Shown: piece after piece, positions 14,341 to 23,732 of the stretch
Numbering within the stretch: position 1 is the first letter of the stretch
Layout: each line of letters opens with the position of its first letter
NCBI RefSeq assembly: GCF_003986955.1
Contig: NZ_PIPN01000003.1
Span: 1 to 64,000, forward strand
Length of the DNA: 64,000 nucleotides
From: Aliidiomarina sedimenti
Lineage (GTDB): Bacteria; Pseudomonadota; Gammaproteobacteria; Enterobacterales; Alteromonadaceae
Direction of reading: 5' to 3'
Made by a program: the position numbers and the translations under genes
Notes under the pieces: generated by a model
Told to the model about the DNA's origin: nothing
What the model saw: the letters and a program-made list of their open reading frames with translations, nothing else
The model's database searches: none

Positions 14341-14363
14341 GTGTATATTCTAAATATATACAC
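14341..14363. promoter_or_regulatory. vapBC operator palindrome
   Basis: GTGTATAT - TCTAAAT - ATATACAC is an 8-7-8 perfect inverted repeat just upstream of vapB. It is AT-rich and probably overlaps the -10 region, the usual position for VapBC autorepression. The promoter itself was not resolved. Confidence 0.6.
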
Positions 14364-14407
14364 ACATTCCATTCGCGTCAATCAGTGCGCTTTTGAACTG
14401 GAACAAT

Positions 14408-14716
14408 ATGAAAACGCTTAAAACCCACACCGTTGCACTTTACGCTGGCATTATCGCACTAGTCGTCGGTTTAGCAGCTTTTACTCTCAGCTGGAATTTG
14501 TGGGATACATGGGGCGGGCCGATGCCGGGCGTTCAGATATTGTTGTTTCCCGGTAATTTGACGCTCGTGTGGGTCTGGCATCCATTGTTTACCGAAGAAA
14601 TTAACTTCTGGCCTAAGCTAGCGATGCTGATGCTTGGGCAGTTTTCTGTGGTGGCATCCGTCGTTGCGCTGTTGACCGGTATCCTGAGGAAAATAAAGGC
14701 TGATGAAAAACACTAA
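14408..14716 (+). CDS. Small membrane protein
   Basis: 102 residues from ATG 14408 (TTG 14393 is upstream in frame). There are two membrane helices, AGIIALVVGLAAFTLSWNLW and FSVVASVVALLTGILRKI, with a Trp/Pro-rich loop (WGGPMPG, WVWHPLF) between them. No family recognised. It sits between the vapBC operator and paiB and may share a transcript with paiB (43-base gap). Confidence 0.6.
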   Translation: MKTLKTHTVALYAGIIALVVGLAAFTLSWNLWDTWGGPMPGVQILLFPGNLTLVWVWHPLFTEEINFWPKLAMLMLGQFSVVASVVALLTGILRKIKADEKH

Positions 14717-14759
14717 TCCGAGTGCGGTCGCTAATTAAATTAAAGAAGGTTTATAGAAG

Positions 14760-15383
14760 ATGTACGTCCCCAGACATTTTGCGGAAGACGATAAAGCAAG
14801 GCTTCACCAGTATATCCGTGACTATGGATTCGGGGTGCTGATTGTTGCGGATGAGAATGGAATAGAAGCCAACCATGTTCCGTTTTATCTCAGTGGTAAC
14901 GACGCCTCTTTGGGTACGCTGCAATGCCATGTTGCGCGGAATAATCCGGTATGGAATCGGTTGCTCGATGGCGGCCGGGTTCTGGTGGTGTTTCAGGGGC
15001 CTGATGCGTATATCTCTCCCTCGTGGTATCCAACCAAGGCCGAGACGGGCAGAGTGGTACCGACCTGGAATTACCTGGCTGTGCATGCCGAAGGCAAGGC
15101 AACGGTGATTGAGGACCCTGTCTGGCTGCAACAGCACCTCCATAACCTCACCGATCAACACGAATCAAAAATGAGTGACCCCTGGTCAGTCACTGACGCA
15201 CCATCGGATTACACCCAACGTTTGATGCAGGTTATTGTTGGTATTGAGATAAAGATTGAAGCGTTAACCGGTAAACTGAAAGCGAGTCAAAACCTGCCGG
15301 AACGAAACCGCGCGGGGGTAAAGGCGGGGCTTGAAGAGACTGAAGCCGGGAACACCCATACTATGGCCAAATTTATCCGTTAA
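14760..15383 (+). CDS. paiB: PaiB-like FMN-binding negative transcriptional regulator
   Basis: 207 residues. MYVPRHFAEDD, then VLIVADENGIEANHVPFYLS, LQCHVARNNPVWNRL, PDAYISPSWYPTK and VVPTWNYLAVHAEGK are the successive signature blocks of the PaiB family (split-barrel FMN-binding fold), with the C-terminal QNLPERNRAGVKAGL typical of family ends. Bacillus PaiB affects protease synthesis and sporulation; in gammaproteobacteria the role is undefined. Length is normal. Confidence 0.9.
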   Translation: MYVPRHFAEDDKARLHQYIRDYGFGVLIVADENGIEANHVPFYLSGNDASLGTLQCHVARNNPVWNRLLDGGRVLVVFQGPDAYISPSWYPTKAETGRVVPTWNYLAVHAEGKATVIEDPVWLQQHLHNLTDQHESKMSDPWSVTDAPSDYTQRLMQVIVGIEIKIEALTGKLKASQNLPERNRAGVKAGLEETEAGNTHTMAKFIR

Positions 15384-15538
15384 CTACCACCGAAGGACTC
15401 ATCAAGAATCACGTATCCTGCATCGCAGCTGCGCCGACCGATATCAGACTGTCATCTATCTGACATACTCTTTCGCTAGCATTCGCCCTGCTATTTACTC
15501 AGGCTTATTTAAAAAAACTAACAATAGGGCTCGGCCAT

Positions 15539-16426
15539 ATGTCTTTGATTCGAATTCTTACTGCTATTTCCCTTATCGGGACCATTACTTTAACAAGTGG
15601 CTGTACTGACAGCGCTGAGGCTGATACCGCTGATAATAACGTGGTACTGAGTTTCGCGGTGTTGGGGGATGCCGAACCCAAGCCGGAGGCGGAGTTCCCT
15701 GGTGTGTCAGCTGCAGTTGATGAAGTTAATCGGTTAAATGAGCAGCGTAATTTTGATTTTGTTGCTGGCGTGGGTGACATTGCTCATAAAGGCACGACCA
15801 TTCAATATGAGAATGTGACGCCGATCCTGCAACGCCTGACACTTCCGTTTTACCCGATTATGGGTAACGAAGAGCACGGTGAGAGTGTAGAGCGTTACAT
15901 GCGTTACGCTAACCTGTGGAATGAGGGCAAGGTTACGATTGAACAGCCAAGTTACGTACTTGAGCATGACTCCGTCGCTTTGGTATTCGCCTCGCCTGAC
16001 TTCGGCCGCGATTTTGGTGACGAAGGTATTGCCTGGATGCATGAGCAGATTACCAACCTGGCGCCGAAGCCTGTTCTTCTTATTGTTCATGGTGCGCAAA
16101 CGGGCGTCTACCCAGAGAATGCGGATAAAGGCATTACCCATGAAGGATTTGCAGATATCGTTGCGCAGCCGAACTTAGCTGCTGTGATTTCGGGTGATCT
16201 GCATATGGACATGGAGCGGGTTGAGCATTCAAAACGCATCGACCATGTACACTACCTGCATATTCCGGCGCTGGAGCGGACTAAAATACCTGACGAAACG
16301 CGACATACGCCGATGTATCGGGTGTTCAGCATTTTCGATAATGACGAAGTTCTGGTAGAGACTTTCCAGGTTGACGTGGAAGGGCCGTTGGAGCGACACG
16401 AGTACCGCTTCGAGCTTCCTCGCTAG
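15539..16426 (+). CDS. Calcineurin-like metallophosphoesterase lipoprotein
   Basis: 295 residues. The leader ends in the lipobox LTSGC. Metal-ligand blocks are SFAVLGDAEP (first Asp), VAGVGDIAHKG (GD), YPIMGNEEHGE (in place of GNHD/E), LLIVHGAQTG (His) and VISGDLHMDM (GxH-like). The order fits calcineurin-like phosphoesterases, but GNHE is replaced by GNEE and GHxH by GDLH, so metal binding may differ. It probably acts in the periplasm on a phosphoester. A terminator follows. Confidence 0.7.
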   Translation: MSLIRILTAISLIGTITLTSGCTDSAEADTADNNVVLSFAVLGDAEPKPEAEFPGVSAAVDEVNRLNEQRNFDFVAGVGDIAHKGTTIQYENVTPILQRLTLPFYPIMGNEEHGESVERYMRYANLWNEGKVTIEQPSYVLEHDSVALVFASPDFGRDFGDEGIAWMHEQITNLAPKPVLLIVHGAQTGVYPENADKGITHEGFADIVAQPNLAAVISGDLHMDMERVEHSKRIDHVHYLHIPALERTKIPDETRHTPMYRVFSIFDNDEVLVETFQVDVEGPLERHEYRFELPR

Positions 16427-16436
16427 CGACAAGTTT

Positions 16437-16473
16437 AAAAGCCTGCTGACCAAGTTGTTGGCAGGCTTTGTTT
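16437..16473 (+). terminator. Intrinsic terminator
   Basis: AGCCTGC (16440-16446) pairs with GCAGGCT (16461-16467), with extra pairing of ACCAA/TTGG in the loop, then TTGTTT. It ends the metallophosphoesterase transcript. Confidence 0.75.
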
Positions 16474-16605
16474 ATCTCACTTTCCTCTCTTCCCTTTTCC
16501 CACTCTTTAAATCCCACTGCATACATTCCCCCGAAATCTTGCCCCGGCTCAAATATCCTGGTTATATTTACGGTTGATTAATAATCATACAATCGGAGAT
16601 TTGCC

Positions 16606-17709
16606 ATGAATATCAAATATCGTCTTTGGCCTTTGGGGCTGGCGTTTCTTAGCTCGGTGACGTTTGCAGAATGTGGCCCTGAACCGGAGGGGTTTGAGTC
16701 GTGGCCGGATGACGAGGCGGTGCCGGTGGAATCGATTCCGCGAAAGCACTGGTTCAGATCGGCGCAAGGGTGGGTAATAGCGCCAAGTCAGTGTCAGGCG
16801 GTGGAGGCGGCGAGGGAACGAGAAGCGGCTTTTGAAGCCTTTACTCACTACTTTGCACGGACGCCTTTGGACGGTGCCATCGTCGATGTTCAACATGCAC
16901 CAGCGCTCGCCTCGATTCGTGCAGCCGGTTTTGCATGGGCTTTACCCTGGCGGTTTGCTGACGACACTGCTAGTGAAAATTCGACCGACCCTCGTACACA
17001 GGCGATTCGCGAGCAGATCGAGGCCCAGTTATCCGGCGCTGGGAGAACACCAGGTCCAGAGCAAGTTGAAAGGCTGCTTGAGAGGGCGCTGGCGCAACAT
17101 CCTCCAGCTGCGACATCAACAGCCACCACACTTGAGCCCACGGCGTTACGGCATGAAGTAGCGCACAAGTTATTTATAGAAGGCGTTTGGCCATCGACCC
17201 GGCCAGGCGGAACACAGTATGGCGGCGATGCGCCTGACTGGCTTGACGAGGCGGCTGCAATTACGGCTGAATCTGATGAAATGACGGCAGGGCGACGTAC
17301 GGAATTTCGGCAGCTGGCACGAGAAGAGAAACTGGTGCCGCTGGGTTCTTACCTGTCGATGACTCACCCGGTATTCAACAATAGTGACCTGCGTGAGTTG
17401 ATGCGAGAAGCGCGGGAAAGAGCGACTGAGGAAGGCGCGGCAGTACTGTCGGCGTCGGTGAGTGCAGAGCAAATTGCCGAAGGACGAATCTTTTACGCGC
17501 AAACCCGTGGCTGGCTCGACTATTTGCTGCAACAGACTGGTAACCCTCAAATTCTTGGAAACATGGCCGATACCATGAGGAACGGTCAGTCATTCGATGA
17601 ATGGCTGGCTCAAGCTGGCTTGGACGCCGGACTTCCTGGCTCGATGGAAGCACTGGAGGCTGAATTTGAGGCCTGGGCATTAATGCCCGACTCCCTGCCA
17701 ACTAACTAA
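16606..17709 (+). CDS. Secreted HExxH (peptidase MA-like) protein
   Basis: 367 residues with signal peptide MNIKYRLWPLGLAFLSSVTF. At about residue 184 RHEVAHKLFIEGVWPS gives an HExxH zinc motif, and about 35 residues later APDWLDEAAAITAE supplies a likely third ligand Glu, as in gluzincin / peptidase MA proteins (HExxH ... WLxEGxA). The region before it is helical and charged (REQIEAQLSGAGRTPGPEQV). It is probably a periplasmic or secreted zinc peptidase of unknown substrate. Long - strand ORFs across it are shadows of this GC-rich codon pattern. Confidence 0.7.
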   Translation: MNIKYRLWPLGLAFLSSVTFAECGPEPEGFESWPDDEAVPVESIPRKHWFRSAQGWVIAPSQCQAVEAAREREAAFEAFTHYFARTPLDGAIVDVQHAPALASIRAAGFAWALPWRFADDTASENSTDPRTQAIREQIEAQLSGAGRTPGPEQVERLLERALAQHPPAATSTATTLEPTALRHEVAHKLFIEGVWPSTRPGGTQYGGDAPDWLDEAAAITAESDEMTAGRRTEFRQLAREEKLVPLGSYLSMTHPVFNNSDLRELMREARERATEEGAAVLSASVSAEQIAEGRIFYAQTRGWLDYLLQQTGNPQILGNMADTMRNGQSFDEWLAQAGLDAGLPGSMEALEAEFEAWALMPDSLPTN

Positions 17710-17750
17710 AAACCAATAGATAGCCATTGTGCACCGCGAAAGGGAAGAGT

Positions 17751-18167
17751 ATGAGTTATGACTTGATGGTGTTTGAGCCGACAGCTGCACCGAAAGAGAG
17801 AAAAGAGTTCATGGCATGGTATGCCCACCAAACAAAATGGACAGAAGACCATGGCTATCAGAATCCCACCGTATCTTCACCAGGACTGCAGGCGTGGCTT
17901 CAGGAAATGATAGAGCATTTTCCGGCGATGAATGGCCCGCTGGCAAACGAGGATTCGGATGACTCCAGAGTAACGGACTATAGCATAGGGCAGAATGTCA
18001 TTTATTCTGCCTTTTCATGGTCTGTAGTTGAAGAGGCTTACCCTAAAGTGCGGGAATTGGCGATAAAACATTCTGTAGGTTTTTTCGATGTCAGTGCAGA
18101 TAACGGAGAAATAGTATTCCCTGGTGATGGAACTAAAAAAAAGAAGCCTTGGTGGAAATTCTGGTGA
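17751..18167 (+). CDS. Unknown soluble protein
   Basis: 138 residues from ATG 17751 with GGGAAG before it; TTG 17727 is upstream in frame but lacks a ribosome site. It begins MSYDLMVFEPTAAPKERKEF, is rich in Trp and acidic residues, and ends in a basic tail, TKKKKPWWKFW. I have seen similar hypothetical proteins starting MSYDLMVF in proteobacteria, with no function known to me. Confidence 0.6.
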   Translation: MSYDLMVFEPTAAPKERKEFMAWYAHQTKWTEDHGYQNPTVSSPGLQAWLQEMIEHFPAMNGPLANEDSDDSRVTDYSIGQNVIYSAFSWSVVEEAYPKVRELAIKHSVGFFDVSADNGEIVFPGDGTKKKKPWWKFW

Positions 18168-18221
18168 TTTCTATATAAATCAGCGTTTGTTAGCAGTGTT
18201 TCAAAGGTATCGGAGAGGATT

Positions 18222-18770
18222 TTGAAACTAAATAAAATATCGATAGTTCTATGTTTCATGTTGCAAATAACGCTCTTAACATCCTGCGCTACAACGGATG
18301 GATCAGGTGACAGAACCGAAGCAAGATTACATGCTGCCGCAGAATACGCTGCAGGACTCCACGCTTTCGTAATTAGAGCTGCCGGTACCTGCAAAAATCT
18401 TCTTGGACGAGATGACACGTTTGAGGATGGTATTGTGGATAACTGGAAACTCAATAATGGCGAATACTCATATGCTGGCACTCGTTGGATAGCGATGAGC
18501 GTGTTCTTGACGGCGCATCAAACTGCAGGAGAACTCGGCAGCGAACAGGAGCAGGCCATAAGACAAACAATGCTGACGGAAAAATCTGAAACTTTAAGTG
18601 CAATCGGGACCGAAATGATCGATGAAGTATTATCCGGAAGTCGCGCAGAACAGCTAAAGATATGTAATGGATTTCCTGATGAAATTAGGGCGGGGCAGTA
18701 CGATATAACCCCGGAATCAGAGCATTATCAAGTGCTAACATTGATGGTCGAGAGACTTGGAAAACAATGA
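18222..18770 (+). CDS. Lipoprotein, paralogue of 11694-12254
   Basis: 182 residues from TTG 18222, preceded by GGAGAGGA. Lipobox LLTSCAT. It shares with the 11694 protein the pattern AAGTCKNLLGRDD, EDGIVDNWKLNNGEYSYAG, LSGSRAEQLKICNG and RAGQYDITP. The 3' end overlaps the next gene (ATGA), so it is co-translated with a 4-TM membrane protein; the other paralogue is not. Function unknown. Confidence 0.75.
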   Translation: MKLNKISIVLCFMLQITLLTSCATTDGSGDRTEARLHAAAEYAAGLHAFVIRAAGTCKNLLGRDDTFEDGIVDNWKLNNGEYSYAGTRWIAMSVFLTAHQTAGELGSEQEQAIRQTMLTEKSETLSAIGTEMIDEVLSGSRAEQLKICNGFPDEIRAGQYDITPESEHYQVLTLMVERLGKQ

Positions 18771-19201
18771 AATATTCAATCGAAGAGATGCAGCATGCGT
18801 ATGCTGAACTCAATAAGAAAGAGCGTCCACTTGCCGCTTTTTTTGGCGCAATAGGCGGCGCGTTACCTGCGGCAGCACTCTATTTATTCTTTGGTGAAAT
18901 GGGCGGTGTTCTTGCGTTTATGCTGTTATTGCCTGCGGTGGTGATTGGCCTGTTTGCCAGATATACAGGCTTTCCCTACCGACTGAAAGTACGCTTGCCA
19001 ATAGGCCTTCTAGCAATGATTCTTCATATCGCGGGTTGCTGGCTACTCCAGTTAAATCCTCTTATATACCTATTGGCGCCTGTATGCGCTGGAATTGCTA
19101 TTTCAATGTCGAAAGTGAAGCTGAGCAAGCTGCAGGATCTTGCCATTGATCGAGCCAAAATGGGTCGGCTAGGCGTTGAAAAAGAAGCCGAGCCAACGTA
19201 A
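18767..19201 (+). CDS. Four-TM membrane protein
   Basis: 144 residues. An amphipathic start, MKYSIEEMQHAYAELNKKER, is followed by hydrophobic segments FFGAIGGALPAAALYLFFGE, VLAFMLLLPAVVIGLFARY, GLLAMILHIAGCWLLQL and LIYLLAPVCAGIAISM. Not recognised. Overlap with the upstream lipoprotein gene indicates joint function, for example a lipoprotein docked on an inner-membrane partner (inference). Confidence 0.65.
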   Translation: MKYSIEEMQHAYAELNKKERPLAAFFGAIGGALPAAALYLFFGEMGGVLAFMLLLPAVVIGLFARYTGFPYRLKVRLPIGLLAMILHIAGCWLLQLNPLIYLLAPVCAGIAISMSKVKLSKLQDLAIDRAKMGRLGVEKEAEPT

Positions 19202-19272
19202 ATAGCGTGCGGCCTGTGGTTTGTTCGCGGCTATATACAAAAGAGCAGTTTATTAAAAAAAGAGGAAGAAAA

Positions 19273-19632
19273 ATGATAAAAAAAGCAATTATGGTCCTTA
19301 GCGCAGCGGTGATCCTGTCTGGTTGTTCAAGTACAGGGGTTTCGTGGAAAACGTTTAAGAACGATGATGTCGATGCTGGCTATTGCTCCGCAACATTTGT
19401 TGAACCAGCCGATGTAAACGCGTGTGAAGTGGAGTATGTAGCGCTCCAACGCGCCAAAACAGAGTGTGAAAAGGACGTAAATCCAGATTATTGCGTATTA
19501 ATGGCTGAGAATGGCTGGGACAACTTTAAAGATATGGTGCTTACTGTAGAGCCAACTAAAGAGCATGCGGAAAGTTATCCTGTTATGTGCCGTTCCGAGG
19601 ACGACTCGCTTAAATCGTGCTCTGAGCTGTAA
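19273..19632 (+). CDS. Small Cys-rich lipoprotein
   Basis: 119 residues from ATG 19273 with AGAGGAAG upstream; the longer frame from 19207 has no signal. MIKKAIMVLSAAVILSGCSS is a lipoprotein signal. The mature part has seven more Cys (AGYCSATF, NACEVEY, TECEKD, DYCVLM, VMCRSE, KSCSEL and the like), suggesting several periplasmic disulfides. Family unknown. A strong terminator follows. Confidence 0.7.
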   Translation: MIKKAIMVLSAAVILSGCSSTGVSWKTFKNDDVDAGYCSATFVEPADVNACEVEYVALQRAKTECEKDVNPDYCVLMAENGWDNFKDMVLTVEPTKEHAESYPVMCRSEDDSLKSCSEL

Positions 19633-19639
19633 CATAATC

Positions 19640-19705
19640 CCCCGGGTATTAATGCTCTTCGAACTGAGTAATTTAGTATCATTAATACCCTGGGTTTTCT
19701 CTTTT
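19640..19705 (+). terminator. Large intrinsic terminator
   Basis: CCCGGGTATTAATG (19641-19654) pairs with CATTAATACCCTGGG (19680-19694) with one bulged base and a 25-base loop, followed by TTTTCTCTTTT. Confidence 0.75.
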
Positions 19706-19901
19706 GCCTATACAACTACCTGATGCCCGTCACTTATTGGCTACTGCGTGGGCTAAATAGTAAATCCACCCACCGAAAATTTCTTGACCTAAACCTAACT
19801 TCAACTATTAGCATTGCCAGCGTTACGAATTAATCGGTAGCTTTGGTTGATTTACGCGGAGCTGTATCGATTAGTTGCTGGATACCATTCTGGAGAACTC
19901 A

Positions 19902-20828
19902 ATGAAGACAATTCTTGAAGTTAAAAACTTAAGCAAGCGCTATCCGTCCGGGCTGCAGGCTCTGAACGATGTCAGTCTGAGCATCGAGCGAGGCGAAATT
20001 CTTGCGCTGCTAGGGCCAAATGGTGCGGGAAAGACCACGCTGATTAGTATCATTTGTGGGCTGGTTAACCCCGGCAGTGGGTCGGTGTCCGTGGATGGTT
20101 ATGACGTGGTGCGTGACTATCGTAAAACCCGCAGCAAAATCGGGCTGGTGCCGCAGGAGCTTTCTATCAATATGTTTGACACGGTGTGGAATACCCTGCG
20201 TTTTAGCCGCGGGGTATTTGGTAAACCGGCCAACGATGACTACCTGGAAGAGGTGCTGCGTTCGCTGACGTTATGGGACAAACGGGATGAGCAGCTGCAG
20301 TCACTCTCGGGTGGTATGAAGCGGCGGGTTCTGATTGCCAAAGCACTGGCCCATGAGCCTGAAATTCTATTTCTGGATGAGCCAACGGCGGGTGTGGACG
20401 TGGAATTACGCCGCGATATGTGGCGCCTTATCGAAAAGCTGCGCCGTCAGGGCGTCACCATTATTCTCACTACGCATTATATCGAAGAGGCGGAAGAGAT
20501 AGCTGACCGCATTAGTATCATTCGTGGTGGGGAGATCGTGCTGACCGAGAACAAAGACCAGCTGATGAAACAGCTCGGCAAGAAGCAGCTTATTCTGCAC
20601 TTGCAGACACCTGTGACGTCGTTACCCCCTGAGTTTGACGACTTTGAGATTGATTATGACGCTGCTGCGCAACGGCTGACCTATACCTACGACAGCAATA
20701 GCCAGCAAAACCGGGTGACTGAGGTGCTGGGGGCGCTGAATCGGGCGGATATTATGCTGAGTGATGTGCGTACAGAACAGACATCACTCGAACAAATTTT
20801 TGTAAACCTGGTGGAGGCACGCGCATGA
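19902..20828 (+). CDS. ABC transporter ATP-binding protein (YadG-like)
   Basis: 308 residues from ATG 19902, with GGAG eight bases upstream. Walker [12 protein letters not shown]-loop LVPQELS, signature LSGGMKRR, Walker [11 protein letters not shown] and H-loop LTTHYIEE are all intact. Length, and the pairing with a 253-residue ABC-2 permease that it overlaps by four bases, match the E. coli YadG/YadH pair. It powers export of an unidentified substrate across the inner membrane. Confidence 0.93.
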   Translation: MKTILEVKNLSKRYPSGLQALNDVSLSIERGEILALLGPNGAGKTTLISIICGLVNPGSGSVSVDGYDVVRDYRKTRSKIGLVPQELSINMFDTVWNTLRFSRGVFGKPANDDYLEEVLRSLTLWDKRDEQLQSLSGGMKRRVLIAKALAHEPEILFLDEPTAGVDVELRRDMWRLIEKLRRQGVTIILTTHYIEEAEEIADRISIIRGGEIVLTENKDQLMKQLGKKQLILHLQTPVTSLPPEFDDFEIDYDAAAQRLTYTYDSNSQQNRVTEVLGALNRADIMLSDVRTEQTSLEQIFVNLVEARA

Positions 20829-21586
20829 ACTGGTATGCGATAAAAGCGATTTACTTATCCGAGCTGGCGCGCACCTGGCGCACACCGATGCAGAGCATTG
20901 CTTCGCCAGTGTTGTCTACCTCGTTGTACTTTATTGTATTCGGCTCAGCAATCGGCTCGGCGATGGCCAGCATTGATGGCATCAGTTACGGCGCGTTTAT
21001 TGTGCCGGGGCTTATTATGCTGATGGTCCTGACCGAGAGTACGTCGAATTCTTCCTTCGGTATTTACATGCCGAAGTGGTCCGGTGCTATTTATGAAATC
21101 CTCTCGGCACCGGTGTCGGCGTTTGAGATTGTCGTCGGGTACGTCGGGGCGGCCGCCACTAAGTCGTTAATTCTCGGGGTTATTATTCTGCTAACCGCAC
21201 GGGTATTTGTCGATTACTCGATTATGCACCCGTTTTGGATGGTTTTATTTCTGTTGCTGACTGCTGTTACCTTCAGCCTGCTTGGTTTCATTATAGGGGT
21301 TATGGCGGATGGTTTTGAACGACTGCAGGCTATCCCACTGATGGTGGTCACGCCGCTGGCGTTTCTCGGCGGTACCTTCTACTCGATTAGCATGCTGCCT
21401 GAATTCTGGCAGAAGGTGACCTTGTTTAATCCGGTGGTGTACCTGGTAAGTGGTTTTCGCTGGAGCTTTTATGGGGTGGCAGACGTCAGCATTGTCTGGA
21501 GCCTGATTATGATATGTTCATTCTTAGCGCTTTTCCTTGTGATAATCTGGTGGGTGTTCCGCACTGGGTACAAGGTTAAGGTCTGA
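20825..21586 (+). CDS. ABC-2 type permease (YadH-like)
   Basis: 253 residues with six predicted membrane helices. Blocks [58 protein letters not shown] and [20 protein letters not shown] are typical of ABC-2 membrane proteins of the YadH/DrrB type. The start overlaps the end of the ATPase gene (ATGA), so the two subunits are made in balance. Substrate unknown. Confidence 0.92.
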   Translation: MNWYAIKAIYLSELARTWRTPMQSIASPVLSTSLYFIVFGSAIGSAMASIDGISYGAFIVPGLIMLMVLTESTSNSSFGIYMPKWSGAIYEILSAPVSAFEIVVGYVGAAATKSLILGVIILLTARVFVDYSIMHPFWMVLFLLLTAVTFSLLGFIIGVMADGFERLQAIPLMVVTPLAFLGGTFYSISMLPEFWQKVTLFNPVVYLVSGFRWSFYGVADVSIVWSLIMICSFLALFLVIIWWVFRTGYKVKV

Positions 21587-21609
21587 ATTCATAGACATAA
21601 GGAAATTTT

Positions 21610-22422
21610 TTGTTGAAAGCGCTTAGTGTTTTGTTGATCGGCTTAGTTAACTTTCAAGTCGCGGCTTCGTCCATGCTTGAGCTTGATGGAGGGTCGATAG
21701 AATATGAAGTTAAAGAGGGCGGCGACAGGGTTGTGCTCTTCGATGCTGGTGCTTTATCCGGAATGGCGGGATGGGACTCAATATGGGAACGCCTGCCCGC
21801 CGATATTACTGCGATCAGGTTTTCCCGCTTAGGCGAAGGTAATTCAGAACCTTGCAGTGGGCAACGTAGCGCGGCAGATTACGTCGATGAAGTCGATCAA
21901 CTGCTTAACGCTTTGCATGTTGAGCGGCCAATTGTGTATGTCGGGCATTCGCTTGGCGGCACCACCGCTCGCAATTTCGCCGCGACTCATCAGGGAGACG
22001 TCGCCGCCATGCTGATGGTTGATCCGGAAAACCCTCGTGACGTTGATATTGTTTATCAGCTAAACCCGGAAGAGGGGCGCGCGGAAATTGAGATGGTCAA
22101 ACAAAACGATTACGCCGCAGGCGAAGGTAGATGGTGCTTCCTGGATATGATGTGGGACAAGTCACCTGCCGCTGGCCTTGCCGAGATTGGTGATATACCG
22201 GTGACCTTAATTGCCGGGGTGAAAGTGGCTGAAGACCCTTCTACTGCATTTGAAAGTGAAGAGGGGCGTCGGCTTTGGGGCCAGATACAAAGCGAGTGGG
22301 TAAACCAGTTCCCCCGGAGCGAGGCGGTGGTTACCAGCCAAAGCGGACACTTCGTGCAGGACGACGAGCCGGAGCTTGTGGTTAGCGAACTGGTTAAGCT
22401 GCTAAACAATGTACGACCTTAA
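21610..22422 (+). CDS. Secreted alpha/beta hydrolase
   Basis: 270 residues from TTG 21610 or 21613 (AAGGAAA upstream). The signal peptide ends near QVAASS. The nucleophile elbow is VYVGHSLGGTTAR, the acid is probably Asp in AMLMVDPENP, and the catalytic His is in TSQSGHFVQDDEPELV. The oxyanion region is FDAGALSGMAGWDS. The substrate cannot be inferred. It follows the ABC genes by 24 bases and may be co-transcribed. Confidence 0.85.
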   Translation: MLKALSVLLIGLVNFQVAASSMLELDGGSIEYEVKEGGDRVVLFDAGALSGMAGWDSIWERLPADITAIRFSRLGEGNSEPCSGQRSAADYVDEVDQLLNALHVERPIVYVGHSLGGTTARNFAATHQGDVAAMLMVDPENPRDVDIVYQLNPEEGRAEIEMVKQNDYAAGEGRWCFLDMMWDKSPAAGLAEIGDIPVTLIAGVKVAEDPSTAFESEEGRRLWGQIQSEWVNQFPRSEAVVTSQSGHFVQDDEPELVVSELVKLLNNVRP

Positions 22423-22463
22423 CCCTTGCAACACGACACTGCATCACCATGCCGGGGCCTGAT

Positions 22464-23666
22464 ATGTCGACTAGCAACGACCTGACTCGGCTGCGTCGCA
22501 TTGCTTTGGCTGCACAGGGGTTGTTGCAGGCTAAGCCGTATGGGCGCGGGGTATCAGGCGCGCGCAAGGCAATTAAGCATATTGGCTATGTGCAGATTGA
22601 CACCATTTCTGTGGTGGAACGGGCGCACCATCATGTTTTGTATTCCCGGGTGCCCGGGTTTACGCCATCGATGACCAATCAGATGCTGCGCGCAGGTGAT
22701 ATTTTCGAATATTGGTCCCACGCGGCCGCGTTTCTGCCGATCGAGGATTTTCGTTTTTCGCTACCTTACAAACACGCGATTAAAAGCGGTCAGACCCACT
22801 GGAATCGAAACCCGGATCACAAGCTGATGTCTGAGCTGTTGGCAAGGATTACATCCGACGGCCCGTTGCGTTCGCGTGATCTTGAAAACAATGCCACCAA
22901 ACGAGCAGGCTGGTGGGACTGGAAGCCAGCCAAAAAAGCACTTGAGCAGCTCTATATGCAGGGTGACCTGATGGTCAGTGACCGTGAAGGTTTTCAGAAA
23001 ACTTATGACCTGACCGAGCGGGTGTTGCCAGCGCACGTTAATACCCAGATGCCGACTACAGAAGAATTGGCAGCTCATATGTTAGAGCAGCAACTGCGCT
23101 GTCATGGCTTGGTGTCGCTGAAAGGGCTGACTTATTTGCGGCGTAATTCTGAGCTGCGCAAAACGATGAAAACTCTGGTCAACGAAAGGCTGGCGCAGGG
23201 TAGCTTAGACCAGGTTCAACTTGGCAACGGAGAAGTTTTCTTGCTGCAAGCCGGAGGCCTGGAAAGGCCGTTGCCGCGGCTGAATACCCGCCTACAGATT
23301 TTGTCGCCATTCGACAACAGTGTGATCCAGCGCGACCGTCTAAAATCCTTATTTCAGTACGACTACCAGATAGAATGCTATGTCCCCGCCGCTAAACGTC
23401 AGTTTGGCTACTTCTGCCTGCCCCTGCTTTACCGCGACCAGTTTGTTGGCCGTATGGATTGCAAAGCCTACCGAAAAATAAGCCACCTGGAAATAAAGTC
23501 ACTGCACTTTGAGCCTCATAACTTTGACCATGATGTTGTTATTGCAGCCTTTGCCGACGCCGTGACGGAGTTCTGCCGCTTCCAGAACTGTGACTCGATA
23601 TCGCTGACCCAGGCTTACCCAGAGCATCTGACCCAGAGTTTGCGCGCCGCCCTGTCGCATTTTTGA
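22464..23666 (+). CDS. ycaQ: YcaQ family DNA glycosylase (winged helix)
   Basis: 400 residues from ATG 22464 with GGGG just upstream; ATG 22449 is also possible. LRRIALAAQGLL, then AIKHIGYVQIDTISVVERAH contains the Q-x-D catalytic motif of YcaQ/AlkX proteins, which unhook interstrand crosslinks and remove alkylated bases. YWSHAAAFLPIEDFRF and the C-terminal PFDNSVIQRDRLKSLFQYDY then ECYVPAAKRQFGYFCLPLL are also family blocks. Full length. Confidence 0.9.
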   Translation: MSTSNDLTRLRRIALAAQGLLQAKPYGRGVSGARKAIKHIGYVQIDTISVVERAHHHVLYSRVPGFTPSMTNQMLRAGDIFEYWSHAAAFLPIEDFRFSLPYKHAIKSGQTHWNRNPDHKLMSELLARITSDGPLRSRDLENNATKRAGWWDWKPAKKALEQLYMQGDLMVSDREGFQKTYDLTERVLPAHVNTQMPTTEELAAHMLEQQLRCHGLVSLKGLTYLRRNSELRKTMKTLVNERLAQGSLDQVQLGNGEVFLLQAGGLERPLPRLNTRLQILSPFDNSVIQRDRLKSLFQYDYQIECYVPAAKRQFGYFCLPLLYRDQFVGRMDCKAYRKISHLEIKSLHFEPHNFDHDVVIAAFADAVTEFCRFQNCDSISLTQAYPEHLTQSLRAALSHF

Positions 23667-23732
23667 CCAGTGGACCTATACTCCTTTCTGACATCTTAAC
23701 CAGTTTCGGTGTGCAATGAAGGAGGAACCGCT

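Noticed and set aside
16585-17701. Several long - strand ORFs opposite the HExxH protein
   Set aside because: They overlap each other and the + strand gene; Arg/Pro-rich composition is typical of antisense shadows of GC-rich coding DNA.
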